In this document: positions 33,254-42,028 of the stretch, in pieces
How positions within the stretch are numbered: position 1 is the stretch's first letter
How the letters are laid out: the number at the start of each line of letters is the position of its first letter
DNA from: Acidaminococcaceae bacterium
GTDB taxonomy: Bacteria > Bacillota > Negativicutes > Acidaminococcales > Acidaminococcaceae
Assembly: GCA_017554485.1 (NCBI GenBank)
Contig: JAFZIG010000072.1
Span: 1-55,359 of the forward strand
Length of the DNA: 55,359 bases
Direction: 5' to 3'
Position numbers and translations under genes: made by a program
The notes under the pieces: generated by a model
The model's database searches: none
The model's input: the letters and a program-made list of their open reading frames with translations, nothing else
Told to the model about the DNA's origin: nothing

Positions 33254-33925
33254 TCACTGCCCATTGATATAATCGCACACCTTATCAATCTGTTCTTTAA
33301 CGGTTCCGTCAAATTTATTTTCAAAAAATGCGCCGCCGATGGTAAATGTCCAGGGAGCAGCGGTTTTTATCTCACGCAGCCTTTCATAACTGTTGATGCT
33401 GCCGGCGATGCAAACCGGTGCTTTAACATTGGCAACAAACTCTTTATTAAGAATGAAGGGATCCCCTGTATATCTGTATCCTAACAGATCAATACCGTAA
33501 ACACCCTTTGCAATATATTCATTTGCCTCCCGGATCATGTCTTCAATGGTACCCTCCAAAACGGACGGACGGCCTGTAATTTTACCTACAAAGGGCATGT
33601 ATTTAAGATGATTGGATTTGCAGAAGTTATTCACGGAATCAAAGAATGTGGTGCCCATAAGATAGTCGCACTGACAGGCAGCCGCTTTCCGAGCGCCTTC
33701 CAGACATTCTCTTTCACTATAGGCTACGACCTCCAGGAACGTGGTTTTCCCGCAGTTCTTCATGTGGCCAAATAATTGTATCATTTGCTCCAACGGCAGC
33801 GGTTCTTCTTTGAACCCCCAGAATTTTGCTTTGGAATCTTTACACTGCTCAAAAACAGCACAGGCATCAGTAACCGTGAGATCGTTGTGCGTAAGCATGA
33901 CGATCAGTTCCGGAGCGGTTCCCAT
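33254..33925 (-). CDS. Predicted TIM-barrel phosphate-binding protein, function unknown
   Basis: The 223-residue protein alternates beta strands and helices in the manner of a ribulose-phosphate-binding barrel: ELIVMLTHNDLTV, AKFWGFKEEPL, TTFLEVVAYSE, CDYLMGTTFFD, LKYMPFVGKITGRPSV, VYGIDLLGYRYTGD, APVCIAGSINSYERL and WTFTIGGAFFENKF. The last two segments look like the usual phosphate-binding loops. This arrangement recalls NanE-type epimerases and KGPDC-like enzymes, but I do not recognise the family. The start at 33925 has GAAGGG 8 nt upstream. It has no signal peptide, although its neighbours CapA-like and VanW-like act at or near the envelope. Confidence 0.6.
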   Translation of the reverse strand: MGTAPELIVMLTHNDLTVTDACAVFEQCKDSKAKFWGFKEEPLPLEQMIQLFGHMKNCGKTTFLEVVAYSERECLEGARKAAACQCDYLMGTTFFDSVNNFCKSNHLKYMPFVGKITGRPSVLEGTIEDMIREANEYIAKGVYGIDLLGYRYTGDPFILNKEFVANVKAPVCIAGSINSYERLREIKTAAPWTFTIGGAFFENKFDGTVKEQIDKVCDYINGQ

Positions 33926-34020
33926 AATAAAACCCTTCTTTCTTGCACTACTGCTGGTTGAAAACCTGATCATCCGAACACTGCCACAATCGGTTATTGA
34001 TCAAGGCTTTCGAAATCAGA

Positions 34021-34842
34021 TCACTGTCTGTTGTCAATCATATCCTTCGGGATCAGATCGTAATCGTACATAACTTCCGAATGATTATCCAAAATGAGTT
34101 CTTTGTCCACCATATCACCGGTGGACCGTTCCACAATTTCCCTGAAGATTTTAGACACCCTGTAATACTTGTCATTTTCTTTCTGGAAATGATGGTCTTC
34201 CTCAACCAGCGAATACTGCCAGGGGAATTCCCTGTCACTCCGCAATTCGCCGTGTAATTTTTCATCGTCACACCAGACATGCAACTGGATATTCTGATCC
34301 GTATTGTTCTTAAAACGGTAGTCAATGTAGTTGTAACTGATGGAAGTACCCGTGCTGAAGGGTACCCTTTTGCCTTCTTCCGGGGCCAGTGCATCGGAAT
34401 GATGATGGAATTCGGTAACCTGCAGCGGGCTGTGCAACACCATATAATGAATGGTATTTCCCAAATTACAGAGGCCGCCCCCCAGACCGGGAATCAGCTT
34501 GTTGTGTATGATGACGCGCCCGTCCTTGTACCCTTTTTCCTTGGTGGTTTTGCCTACCGTATGCCAGAAGGAAAAGATCTCGTCGGGATAAATCATCAGT
34601 TTATCTATTTTTTCACAGGCCAGACGGATGTTGACGGCCTTGTTCTCCTGCAGCCGCAGGTCAACGCCCTTGCCCCGTTTTATTAAATTGCAGCTGTAAC
34701 TGGCAACTACATTGGGCAACAGCCCGTCGCCTTTTGTTTTGGCAAATTTATCATCGCTTAACATATCTTTCAGGTATCGCTTGCAGATTTCCTTTTTTAA
34801 GGAAATTTCATAACATATGGGATGGATCTCACAAAAAAGCAT
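34021..34842 (-). CDS. VanW-family protein
   Basis: The 273-residue protein carries the VanW domain: NIRLACEKIDKLMIYPDEIFSFWHTVG, KDGRVIIHNKLIPGLGGGLCNLGNTIHYM and HHHSDALAPEEGKRVPFSTGTSISYNYIDYRFKN, quoted here in pieces by position. VanW was named from vancomycin-resistance clusters, but its biochemical role is unknown, and no van genes are present here. No signal peptide is visible. GGAGG lies 10 nt before the ATG at 34842. It precedes the TIM-barrel and CapA-like genes and follows the YqeG-like gene, all on the minus strand. Confidence 0.85.
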   Translation of the reverse strand: MLFCEIHPICYEISLKKEICKRYLKDMLSDDKFAKTKGDGLLPNVVASYSCNLIKRGKGVDLRLQENKAVNIRLACEKIDKLMIYPDEIFSFWHTVGKTTKEKGYKDGRVIIHNKLIPGLGGGLCNLGNTIHYMVLHSPLQVTEFHHHSDALAPEEGKRVPFSTGTSISYNYIDYRFKNNTDQNIQLHVWCDDEKLHGELRSDREFPWQYSLVEEDHHFQKENDKYYRVSKIFREIVERSTGDMVDKELILDNHSEVMYDYDLIPKDMIDNRQ

Positions 34843-34940
34843 TGTCAAACAACCTCCGTTTTATGGTCTGTATGTAACCGGTCCTGTAATCCGTCTAAAC
34901 CATTGTCTGTAAATTCTTAGTAAAAAAATATATATCTGAC

Positions 34941-35474
34941 CTAACCTGTCTTTATAATATCTCCCAGCCTGTGCTGATAAATCTTTGTGAATCTGTAAAG
35001 CGCAAGAATCACTTTTTCCAGATTCCGCCGGATGCCGATGTTGGTTTCTATCTCAGCGGTCACATATTTCACAAGAATGCTGGCGATGCCGCTTTTATTG
35101 GCTCCGTAAATATCGATAAAAATCTGGTCGCCGATGAAAACCGCTTCGTTTTTTCGTATCCCCATCATTTCAATCGCTTTCACATAGCCATCCTTGTCTG
35201 GCTTATTTGCATCGCAAAGGTAGAGTGTATCTATATTCTTAATGAAGCGCTTCACCCGTTCCTCGCTGTTGTTGGTCAGCAAAAGCGTTTGCAGGCCTGC
35301 CTTGTGGATCGTCTTAAACAGCTCATCGATTTCTTTTGTGGAATCAGCCCCGTGGGGAACCAGCGTCATATCTATATCAAATATGACGCCCTTATAACCT
35401 TTTTGAAACAGTTTGTCATAATCTATGGAAAACACGCTGTCAACGTATTCGAAAGGAAACAGCAGATGGAACAT
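34941..35474 (-). CDS. YqeG-family HAD phosphatase (IIIA)
   Basis: This 177-residue haloacid-dehalogenase phosphatase shows motif I GVIFDIDMTLVPHG, motif II LLLTNNSEERV, a conserved Lys in DANKPDKDG, and motif III AVFIGDQIFIDIYGANKSG. This pattern matches YqeG-like proteins, whose relatives act on phosphatidylglycerol phosphate or small phosphates. The substrate here is unknown. The start at 35474 (MFHLLFPFEYV) has GAAGGTAG upstream; the longer start at 35504 has no site. It leads the yqeG-vanW-TIM-capA run. Confidence 0.8.
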   Translation of the reverse strand: MFHLLFPFEYVDSVFSIDYDKLFQKGYKGVIFDIDMTLVPHGADSTKEIDELFKTIHKAGLQTLLLTNNSEERVKRFIKNIDTLYLCDANKPDKDGYVKAIEMMGIRKNEAVFIGDQIFIDIYGANKSGIASILVKYVTAEIETNIGIRRNLEKVILALYRFTKIYQHRLGDIIKTG

Positions 35475-35562
35475 GAAACAACTACCTTCTTTATAAAAAC
35501 ACATTACCCGTTACGCACGCACAACCCTGTTGCACAAGGTGTCTGAAACCGTTATGAAGCCG

Positions 35563-36939
35563 TTACTCTTTATTTCCTGCAATACCCGGCAAAAGCAGCA
35601 GCAGGCTTACCGCCACGGCAAGGAACATGGGTTTGACCGGCGTCTGCATAATCGTGGCGATAATAGCCACCGCCGTACTGGCCACCATGGAGACGACCAC
35701 CCATTTCCCGCTGACACATTTGGGTTTGAATACCGCCAGGGTCAGGGGCAAAAAGATGCCGCCGCCCCGGAGGCCCATGGACAAATAGTTCCAGAACAGG
35801 ATCTGGGTATCCCGATTAATAATGGAAAAGACACAGCCGATGACCATGATCAGGACACAGGTAAACCGGTTCAGCTTCAGCAGGGTGCTGTCTTTTTTTA
35901 TATTGAATAGCGGCGCCAGGATATCCTTGGAGATGATGGTGCCCATGCCCAGGGACTGGCCGCCGATGGAACTGATGAGGGAGATAATGATGCCGCCCAT
36001 GGCCATACCGCCGATGAGAGCATTCTGGTGATGAAGCAGATACGTGGGTAACACCAAAAGAGGCAATACGTCAGGTTCCGCCACGTGCATATACATGCCG
36101 ATCATGGCGCAGGGCAGGCCCACCGGAATGGCCACCAGAGCTGCGGCAAAGGCGCCAAAGGCTGCTGTTTGGGGATCTTTGGCAGAAAACAGCGCCTGGA
36201 TATAAGTCTGGGTACAGATGATGCCCACAAATACCGAAAGCAGATTGGCCGCCGCGCTGCCGACCCCGTTCCCCACCATGCTGAACCAGGGAAAATCAGG
36301 CAAAGCCGCATTGATAGCCGGATCCGTGTGGATAGCCCAAAAGGCTGCGCCCCCGGCGATAAAGAGGCTGGCGAACAGGATGATCATTTTCAGGATACCG
36401 CCTACCCCGGCGCTCTTCATTCCGCCGAAGAAGACATAGCTGGCTACCAGCAGTATCAGGATCAGCGCCGCGGTCCAGACGGAAACGCCAAACACCGCGC
36501 AGATGATGCCGATGCCCGGCAGACAGCTGGACACTACGCTGAAGAAGATACCGATCGTTGTCACCCAACTGGCGATGGAGCCGGTGGTCTTGCCGTAATT
36601 CAGCACCAAATACTGGGAAATGGTTTCCAGCCCGGTTTTACGCAAGGGACGGGCATATAAAAAGCCCATAATGATCAGTGTAATGCCGCTGGACAGGGTG
36701 AACCACCAGGCGGAAAGCCCCACGATGGATGCCATCTGGGCCGTGCCCACGGTAGCCCCGCCCCCGATGACGGTACCGGCGATACTGCCCGCCACCAGGT
36801 GGAACCCGGCGCTGCGCCCTCCCAGGCTGTAGCCTTCCGCGCTTTTTACCGCCCTCGCAGCGTAAATGCCGCCGAAAATCACAACTGCAATCGTCAGCAG
36901 CATAATGATAAGATGAAGAAACGTGATGTCTAATTTCAA
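35563..36939 (-). CDS. Sodium:solute symporter (SSS family)
   Basis: The 458-residue integral membrane protein has about 13 hydrophobic segments. The N-terminal SLGGRSAGFHLVAGSIAGTVIGGGATVGTAQ matches the sodium-site region of the SSS family (quoted in parts), and the GTIISKDIL and GGGIFLPLTLAVF segments fit later helices. The substrate cannot be assigned; carboxylates, amino acids and sugars are all possible. The start is TTG at 36939 with a poor GGGGG site. The family 1 repeat begins only about 22 bp upstream, so its promoter or leader probably lies in or beyond the repeat. Confidence 0.88.
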   Translation of the reverse strand: MKLDITFLHLIIMLLTIAVVIFGGIYAARAVKSAEGYSLGGRSAGFHLVAGSIAGTVIGGGATVGTAQMASIVGLSAWWFTLSSGITLIIMGFLYARPLRKTGLETISQYLVLNYGKTTGSIASWVTTIGIFFSVVSSCLPGIGIICAVFGVSVWTAALILILLVASYVFFGGMKSAGVGGILKMIILFASLFIAGGAAFWAIHTDPAINAALPDFPWFSMVGNGVGSAAANLLSVFVGIICTQTYIQALFSAKDPQTAAFGAFAAALVAIPVGLPCAMIGMYMHVAEPDVLPLLVLPTYLLHHQNALIGGMAMGGIIISLISSIGGQSLGMGTIISKDILAPLFNIKKDSTLLKLNRFTCVLIMVIGCVFSIINRDTQILFWNYLSMGLRGGGIFLPLTLAVFKPKCVSGKWVVVSMVASTAVAIIATIMQTPVKPMFLAVAVSLLLLLPGIAGNKE

Positions 36940-36961
36940 TGAAAAGGCCCCCGGTAGTCAC

Positions 36962-37121
36962 GGAAACGCTGATTCATTCGTCTGCACGCTAGCCGGCGCT
37001 TTTTGTGAATGACTGCGTCACTGTCTCTAGACGCAGCCCCGCTGCGCCTTCGAGCCACTTCCTTGTCATTCGCAAAAAGCGCTCGGCAATCGCACAAACT
37101 CATTGAATCCGTGTTTCCTTA
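36962..37121. repeat. Palindromic repeat, family 1, second copy (inverted)
   Basis: The interior carries the same segments as the copy at 8071-8233 in the opposite orientation, including CGCTTTTTGTGAATGACTG and GTCTCTAGACGCAGC. The outer ends GGAAACGCTGATTCA and TGAATCCGTGTTTCC are imperfect inverted repeats. The end at 37119-37121 supplies the TAA stop codon of the lipoprotein gene, and the other end lies just before the symporter start. Confidence 0.85.
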
Positions 37122-37979
37122 TTTATCTAACCTCTTATACTCAAACCGTTTTCCCGCCAGATCGGTTACGTCCATAACCGGATCCGGTTCGCTGAACAGA
37201 TAGCGTTCCGTTACCCGGAACACCCTGCCGTCTTCCAGCTGCAGATCCGTATTTTCCCTGCCGCTGCAGCGCAGCTTTGTAAACACGCTTCCGGCGGGCA
37301 GATTCTCTTCTTTCCCTTCCGTTGCGTCTTTGGAAGCAAACACCAGGACCCTGCACTCTTTGGTCGTCACAAACTTCTGCTTCCGGTCTGCTTCCGTACA
37401 GTAACGGTAGCCCTCCGGCTCGTTAGGCACCGGCCTGCCCAGTTTGCCTACGTGATACCGCAGTTCTGCCGCAGCATGACCCAGCACCGGGATGCCGATG
37501 CGTACCGGCAGGCTCTTCGGGTCCTTCGGCTCCTCGTAAAAATGCAGCATGGCATTATCGGAGCCCCTCACACTGTTGGTATCGGAAAGCTCGATGAAGT
37601 TCAGGTCGCCGTATTTATCCCCGTAAATATATAAAAAGTCTTTGCCGTCAGCATGGATCAGGTAAGGCACCCGCTCTTTCGCCCGCAGCATTCTGGCTTT
37701 CCTGTCAATCTTATTCCAGATCAGATGGCTCGTTCCGTTATCCAGAAACCCGTCATTTTTCAGCGTTAACGAAAAGGGGAACTGTTCTTTTCCCCTGATT
37801 ATTGTATATTTCTGGTTCGGTTTCAGTTTCACCACAAACTCTTCCGGCTGGGATGCGTAATCAAACACAATGGGCTTGTCCTGGGCACAGCCAAAGCTGC
37901 CGAACAGGAACAGCGACAACATACACAGGGAAATAACTTTTATAGAATGGACAGAACACTTCTTCCAGTTCCTTTTCAT
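37119..37979 (-). CDS. Lipoprotein of unknown function
   Basis: The 286-residue protein starts with a lipoprotein signal peptide (SLCMLSLFLFGSFGC, Cys near 31). The mature part is mostly beta and charged: FVVKLKPNQKYTIIRGKEQFPFSL, LFIYGDKYGDL-like LYIYGDKYGDLNFIEL and a C-terminal SH3-like stretch with TTKECRVLVFASKDA and LQLEDGRVFRVTERYL. I do not recognise the family. It probably sits on the inner or outer membrane facing the periplasm. Its TAA stop is formed by the edge of the family 1 repeat, so the original C-terminus may have been different. Confidence 0.75.
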   Translation of the reverse strand: MKRNWKKCSVHSIKVISLCMLSLFLFGSFGCAQDKPIVFDYASQPEEFVVKLKPNQKYTIIRGKEQFPFSLTLKNDGFLDNGTSHLIWNKIDRKARMLRAKERVPYLIHADGKDFLYIYGDKYGDLNFIELSDTNSVRGSDNAMLHFYEEPKDPKSLPVRIGIPVLGHAAAELRYHVGKLGRPVPNEPEGYRYCTEADRKQKFVTTKECRVLVFASKDATEGKEENLPAGSVFTKLRCSGRENTDLQLEDGRVFRVTERYLFSEPDPVMDVTDLAGKRFEYKRLDK

Positions 37980-38216
37980 TGCCTTGCCTCCTGATAATTA
38001 TGTAATTCAAATATTTTATATTATACCACGAAACCCATCCGTATTTAAAGCACAGCGCACAAGAAAATACAAATCTGATGAATCTGCATACATGGAGAAG
38101 AAAGACATTGCAGTAAATCATTTCTGTATCAGCTGTGACAAAAGTTTTTTCAATTCAATTAATTAAAAAAAATACATAAAAAAACATGTTCCGTTTAACA
38201 CAACAGGCCGCAAGTG

Positions 38217-38225
38217 TGATATAAT
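38217..38225 (+). promoter_or_regulatory. Extended -10 promoter of the TAXI-TRAP operon
   Basis: TGATATAAT is an extended -10 box about 135 bp before the binding-protein start. A partial -35 (TTTAAC at 38194-38199) is 20 bp away, longer than ideal. The surrounding 37980-38359 stretch is AT-rich and contains no gene; it also holds the leader of the divergent lipoprotein gene. Confidence 0.5.
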
Positions 38226-38359
38226 ATGTTCGGTAATATGCTGTGAGTAGCATTGTAAGGAAATGCAGGAACAATACGTCCGGCTGCTGGCTGGCGAAGC
38301 AAGCTGTGTTTCCCAAATTCAACAAAAATCACGTTTACGTGAAAAGGGGGAAGAAAATT

Positions 38360-39400
38360 ATGTTGAAAAAAGTTGTAAGTGCTGCCATGATCGCGGCTCT
38401 GGCCCTGAGCGTAGCTGCCTGCGGCGGCGGGGACAAGAAAAAAGATGCTCCGAAAGACGGCGCGAAACCGGCTGCAACCGCAGCTCCTGCAAAAGTTGAC
38501 CGCAGCAAAGAGTTCATCACTGTATTGACCGGTCCCACCAGCGGTATTTACTTCCCGATCGGCGGCGCCTTCTCCAAGGTTGTTGGCGAAATGGGTTATA
38601 AGACCAGTGCTACCGCTACCGGCGCTACCGGTGAAAACATTAACGCCATCCTGACGGGCAAAGGTGAACTGGCCATTGCCATGTCCGACTCCGTAATCCA
38701 GGCTGTAGAAGGTTTCGGCGCTTATGAAGGCAAACCCAAAGCTACCGACCTGCGGGCGATGATGGGCCTGTGGCCGAATGTGGTTCAGATTGTTACCACC
38801 TCCGATTCCGGCATCAAATCCTTCAAAGATATCAAAGGCAAGAGGGTTGGCGTAGGCGCTCCCAACTCCGGCGTAGAACTGAACGCCCGTATGATTTTCG
38901 AAGCCAACGGCATGACCTACAAAGACGCCAAGGTTGACTACCTGTCCTACGGCGAAGCCATTGACCAGATGAAGAACGGCCAGTGCGATGTAGCTTTCGT
39001 AACTTCCGGTCTGGGCAATGCCACCATTAAAGAACTGGGCACCACCAAGAAGATCGTATTCGTTCCGGTAGAAGGCGAAGCATTGAAGAACCTGACCAAG
39101 AAGTATCCGTTCTATGTAGAATGGAAGATTCCGAAAACCACCTACGGCACCGATGCCGACACCACCACCGCAGCGGTTATGAACATCATGCTGGTTTCCA
39201 AGAAGCTGCCGGACGCTGTGGTATATGACCTGCTGGATGGCTTCTACTCCGAAAAAGGCCTGGCCACCATCGGCGCATCCCATGCAACCGCCAAACGGGA
39301 AATCAAACTGGATACCGCCCTCCGCGGCCTGAAGGGCACCTCCGTACAGCTCCATCCGGGCGCGGAAAAATTCTACAAAGACAAAGGCATCCTGAAATAA
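38360..39400 (+). CDS. TAXI-family TRAP transporter substrate-binding lipoprotein
   Basis: This binding protein captures a small organic acid for the TRAP permease encoded two genes later. The signal peptide has lipobox SVAAC followed by GGGDKKK. The TAXI domain shows ITVLTGPTSGIYFPIGGAFSK, TGATGENINAIL, LAIAMSDSVIQAVEG, GKRVGVGAPNSGVELNARMI and CDVAFVTSGLG (in pieces). The start at 38360 has AGGGGG upstream, and 346 residues is a normal length. Known TAXI ligands include glutamate and other dicarboxylates; the ligand here is not shown by sequence. Confidence 0.93.
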   Translation: MLKKVVSAAMIAALALSVAACGGGDKKKDAPKDGAKPAATAAPAKVDRSKEFITVLTGPTSGIYFPIGGAFSKVVGEMGYKTSATATGATGENINAILTGKGELAIAMSDSVIQAVEGFGAYEGKPKATDLRAMMGLWPNVVQIVTTSDSGIKSFKDIKGKRVGVGAPNSGVELNARMIFEANGMTYKDAKVDYLSYGEAIDQMKNGQCDVAFVTSGLGNATIKELGTTKKIVFVPVEGEALKNLTKKYPFYVEWKIPKTTYGTDADTTTAAVMNIMLVSKKLPDAVVYDLLDGFYSEKGLATIGASHATAKREIKLDTALRGLKGTSVQLHPGAEKFYKDKGILK

Positions 39401-39460
39401 TCTGACAGAAAACTGACTGTATGGTTTCAGGGTTACTGAAAAGTAAGCAGTACAAAAATA

Positions 39461-39964
39461 ATGAAGAAAAAATACCTAAAAATACTTGCCGTATTTTTTC
39501 TTGTTCTCGCATCTTTGTTTGTGTTCAATGAATATTCGGCGCAGACCGTGCTCCGGATCTATGATTATCAGACGAAAGAGATTTATGTTGAAGTACCAGC
39601 CAAAGAGGGCGATCAGCTTTTCTTTGGCTGGATTCATTCATGGGAGAAAATCCCCTGGCACGAGTATTACCATATCGACGCCAGCCACGATCTGATCCTG
39701 GACACCATCGCCTTCCCCGCTTTCGGGGCCGGCATCCCCGAGAACAAGGGAACCAAGGTCTGGATCAAGGACGGCATGATCTATATGGGCAATATCAACC
39801 AGGTGTTCCACGAGTTTACCTGGATCAATTCACACTTTGCCACACGCGATATCAAATTAAACGGGCAGCTCATCGCCCGCGGGGAAACCCTCCCCGAACA
39901 TACCCGGGTCAATCTGGCAATCGTGAAAAGGAGGTATTTTGATGGAAGAGAAAAACATCAATAA
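39461..39964 (+). CDS. DUF1850 protein of the TAXI-TRAP operon
   Basis: This 167-residue protein has one N-terminal membrane segment (YLKILAVFFLVLASLFVF) and a periplasmic domain with FFGWIHSWEKIPWHEYYHID and GAGIPENKGTKVWIKDGMIYMGN. DUF1850 is regularly encoded beside TAXI-TRAP permeases; its job is unknown and may be to assist the binding protein or permease. The end overlaps the permease start by 23 bases. Confidence 0.85.
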   Translation: MKKKYLKILAVFFLVLASLFVFNEYSAQTVLRIYDYQTKEIYVEVPAKEGDQLFFGWIHSWEKIPWHEYYHIDASHDLILDTIAFPAFGAGIPENKGTKVWIKDGMIYMGNINQVFHEFTWINSHFATRDIKLNGQLIARGETLPEHTRVNLAIVKRRYFDGREKHQ

Positions 39965-41927
39965 TACTGCGCAAGACAATGAACTATTAGACGCAAACCA
40001 TCAGAAAGAAATGGAAGCCAAGTCCCAGGAGATCGTAAAGAAGCTGGACAAGGAATCCGCCACCAGGAAGTTCACCGGCAAGATGGCCAAATTCTTTTAC
40101 ATCGTCTGTCTGCTGGTTTCCGGATACCATCTGTACACAGCGGCCTTCGGCCCGCCTGTCACCCTGGTGCACCGTTCCCTCCATGTGGCGATGATCACCG
40201 CCATGGGCTTTCTGATGTATCCCTGTTTCAAGAGCTCCGACCACACCAAGCCATCCATTATCGACTGGATCCTGGCTTTGCTCTGTTTCACCGTGCCCGC
40301 TTACATCTGGCATGATTACCTGGGCGTAGTGGAACGGGCCGGCAACCCCAACCAGACGGACCTGATCATGGCCACCCTGCTGGTAGTACTGGTACTGGAA
40401 TGCTCACGCCGCGTTACGGGCAACGCCCTGACGGTCCTGTCCATCATCTTCATCATTTACGGACTCTTCGGCAGGGAGTTCCCCGGCATGTTCATGCACC
40501 GGGGCTACGACTGGCCTTCCCTCTCCAACCATTTCTTTGCTAACACGGAAGGTATCTACGGTACCTCGGTCAGCGTAGCCGCCAGCTATATCTTCCTGTT
40601 CATCCTGTTCGGCACGGTCATGCACAAGTGCGGTATGGGGCAGTTCTTCAACGACATCGCCCTGGCCCTGGCCGGACATACCAAGGGCGGCCCGGCAAAG
40701 GTTGCGGTCATTGCCTCCGGCTTCTTGGGTTCCATTAACGGTTCCGCTGTAGCCAATGTGGTAACCACCGGCGCCTTCACCATCCCCCTGATGAAAAAGA
40801 CCGGCTATTCCAAAGAATTCGCCGGCGCAGTAGAAGCCTCGGCTTCCGTAGGCGGACAGCTGCTGCCGCCCATCATGGGTGCTGCGGCCTTCATCATGGC
40901 GGAAATGATCAGCGTGCCCTACTCCAATATTATCACCTGGGCAGCCATACCGGCCCTGCTGTATTACCTGAGTATCATCATCCAGGTACACCTGCGGGCC
41001 TGCAAGGACGGCCTCACCGGTTTGCCGAAAGACAAGCTGCCTAAGACTAAAGACGTTATGGCGAAACGCAGCCACCTGCTGATCCCCGTATTCTTCCTGC
41101 TGTACATGCTGTTCTTCTCCGGTACCACGGTCATCTACTCAGCGGTACTGACCATCCTGGTAACAATTTTGATTTCCTTCATTCGCAAAGAAACACGCAT
41201 GTCCCTGAAAGACTTGCTGGATGCCCTGGCTGACGGTGCCAAGCAGACGGTTTCCGTAGCAGTAGCCTGTGCCTGCGTAGGTATCATCATCGGCGTCTGC
41301 TCCAAAACCGGTTTTGGCCTGACCATGGCCAACACCATCATCTCCCTGGGTAAGACCAGCATCCTCTTCACCCTGATTTTCACCATGATCACCTGTATGA
41401 TCCTGGGCATGGGCCTGCCCTCCATCCCGGCTTACATTATCACGGCTACCATCGCGGCGCCGGCGTTGTCGAAGCTGAACATCCCCGTAGGCGCGGCCCA
41501 CATGTTCTCCTTCTACTATGCCATGTTCGCTAACCTGACCCCGCCGGTTGCCCTGGCTTCCTTTGCGGCAGCGGGCCTATCGGGCGGTAATCCCATGATG
41601 ACCGGTGTGGCTTCGGTGAAGCTGGCCATTGCAGGCTTTATCGTGCCCTTCATGTTCGTGTACTCGCCCCAGCTGATGCTGATCAACACCACCCTGGTGG
41701 AAGGCCTGCTGACAGCTGGTACCGCCTGCGTAGGCGTATTCCTGATCGGTACCGCGGTAGAAGGCTACATCTTCACCTTTATGCCGGCCTGGCTCCGGGT
41801 GATTGCAGCTGCCGGCGCCCTGCTGTTGATGAAGCCCGGCCTGGAAACCGACGTGATCGGTATCGCAGTATTGGCATTGGTACTGTTCCTGCAGAAGAAG
41901 CGCGAAAAGGCAGAACAGAAGAGCTAA
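39942..41927 (+). CDS. TRAP transporter fused permease (DctQ-DctM type)
   Basis: The 661-residue inner-membrane protein combines the small and large TRAP permease subunits, as usual for TAXI systems. A polar N-terminal tail of about 60 residues is followed by about 4 helices of the DctQ type and about 12-14 of the DctM type. The large part shows ASGFLGSINGSAVANVVTTGAFTIPLMKKTG, EASASVGGQLLPPIMGAAAF and LGMGLPSIPAYI (in pieces). Transport is sodium-driven in known TRAP systems. AAAGGAGG lies 8 nt before the ATG at 39942. Confidence 0.95.
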   Translation: MEEKNINNTAQDNELLDANHQKEMEAKSQEIVKKLDKESATRKFTGKMAKFFYIVCLLVSGYHLYTAAFGPPVTLVHRSLHVAMITAMGFLMYPCFKSSDHTKPSIIDWILALLCFTVPAYIWHDYLGVVERAGNPNQTDLIMATLLVVLVLECSRRVTGNALTVLSIIFIIYGLFGREFPGMFMHRGYDWPSLSNHFFANTEGIYGTSVSVAASYIFLFILFGTVMHKCGMGQFFNDIALALAGHTKGGPAKVAVIASGFLGSINGSAVANVVTTGAFTIPLMKKTGYSKEFAGAVEASASVGGQLLPPIMGAAAFIMAEMISVPYSNIITWAAIPALLYYLSIIIQVHLRACKDGLTGLPKDKLPKTKDVMAKRSHLLIPVFFLLYMLFFSGTTVIYSAVLTILVTILISFIRKETRMSLKDLLDALADGAKQTVSVAVACACVGIIIGVCSKTGFGLTMANTIISLGKTSILFTLIFTMITCMILGMGLPSIPAYIITATIAAPALSKLNIPVGAAHMFSFYYAMFANLTPPVALASFAAAGLSGGNPMMTGVASVKLAIAGFIVPFMFVYSPQLMLINTTLVEGLLTAGTACVGVFLIGTAVEGYIFTFMPAWLRVIAAAGALLLMKPGLETDVIGIAVLALVLFLQKKREKAEQKS

Positions 41928-41950
41928 ACTCCGTTATAAAATTTATTTTA

Positions 41951-41994
41951 AAACTAAAAGCAGAATGCCACAGCATTCTGCTTTTAGTTTTATC
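41951..41994 (+). terminator. Bidirectional terminator between TRAP operon and trpS
   Basis: AAACTAAAAGCAGAATGC (41951-41968) and its exact complement (41973-41990) form an 18-bp stem with a four-base loop. T-rich tails occur on both strands, so it can end the plus-strand TRAP transcript and the minus-strand trpS transcript. Confidence 0.93.
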
Positions 41995-42028
41995 GAGCCT
42001 GTTATTTAAACTTAACATCTTACTGTTG

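Noticed and set aside
38195..39355. 386-codon minus-strand ORF opposite the TAXI binding protein
   Set aside because: It is a shadow of a gene with strong codon bias; Gly/Phe-rich composition and no start signal.
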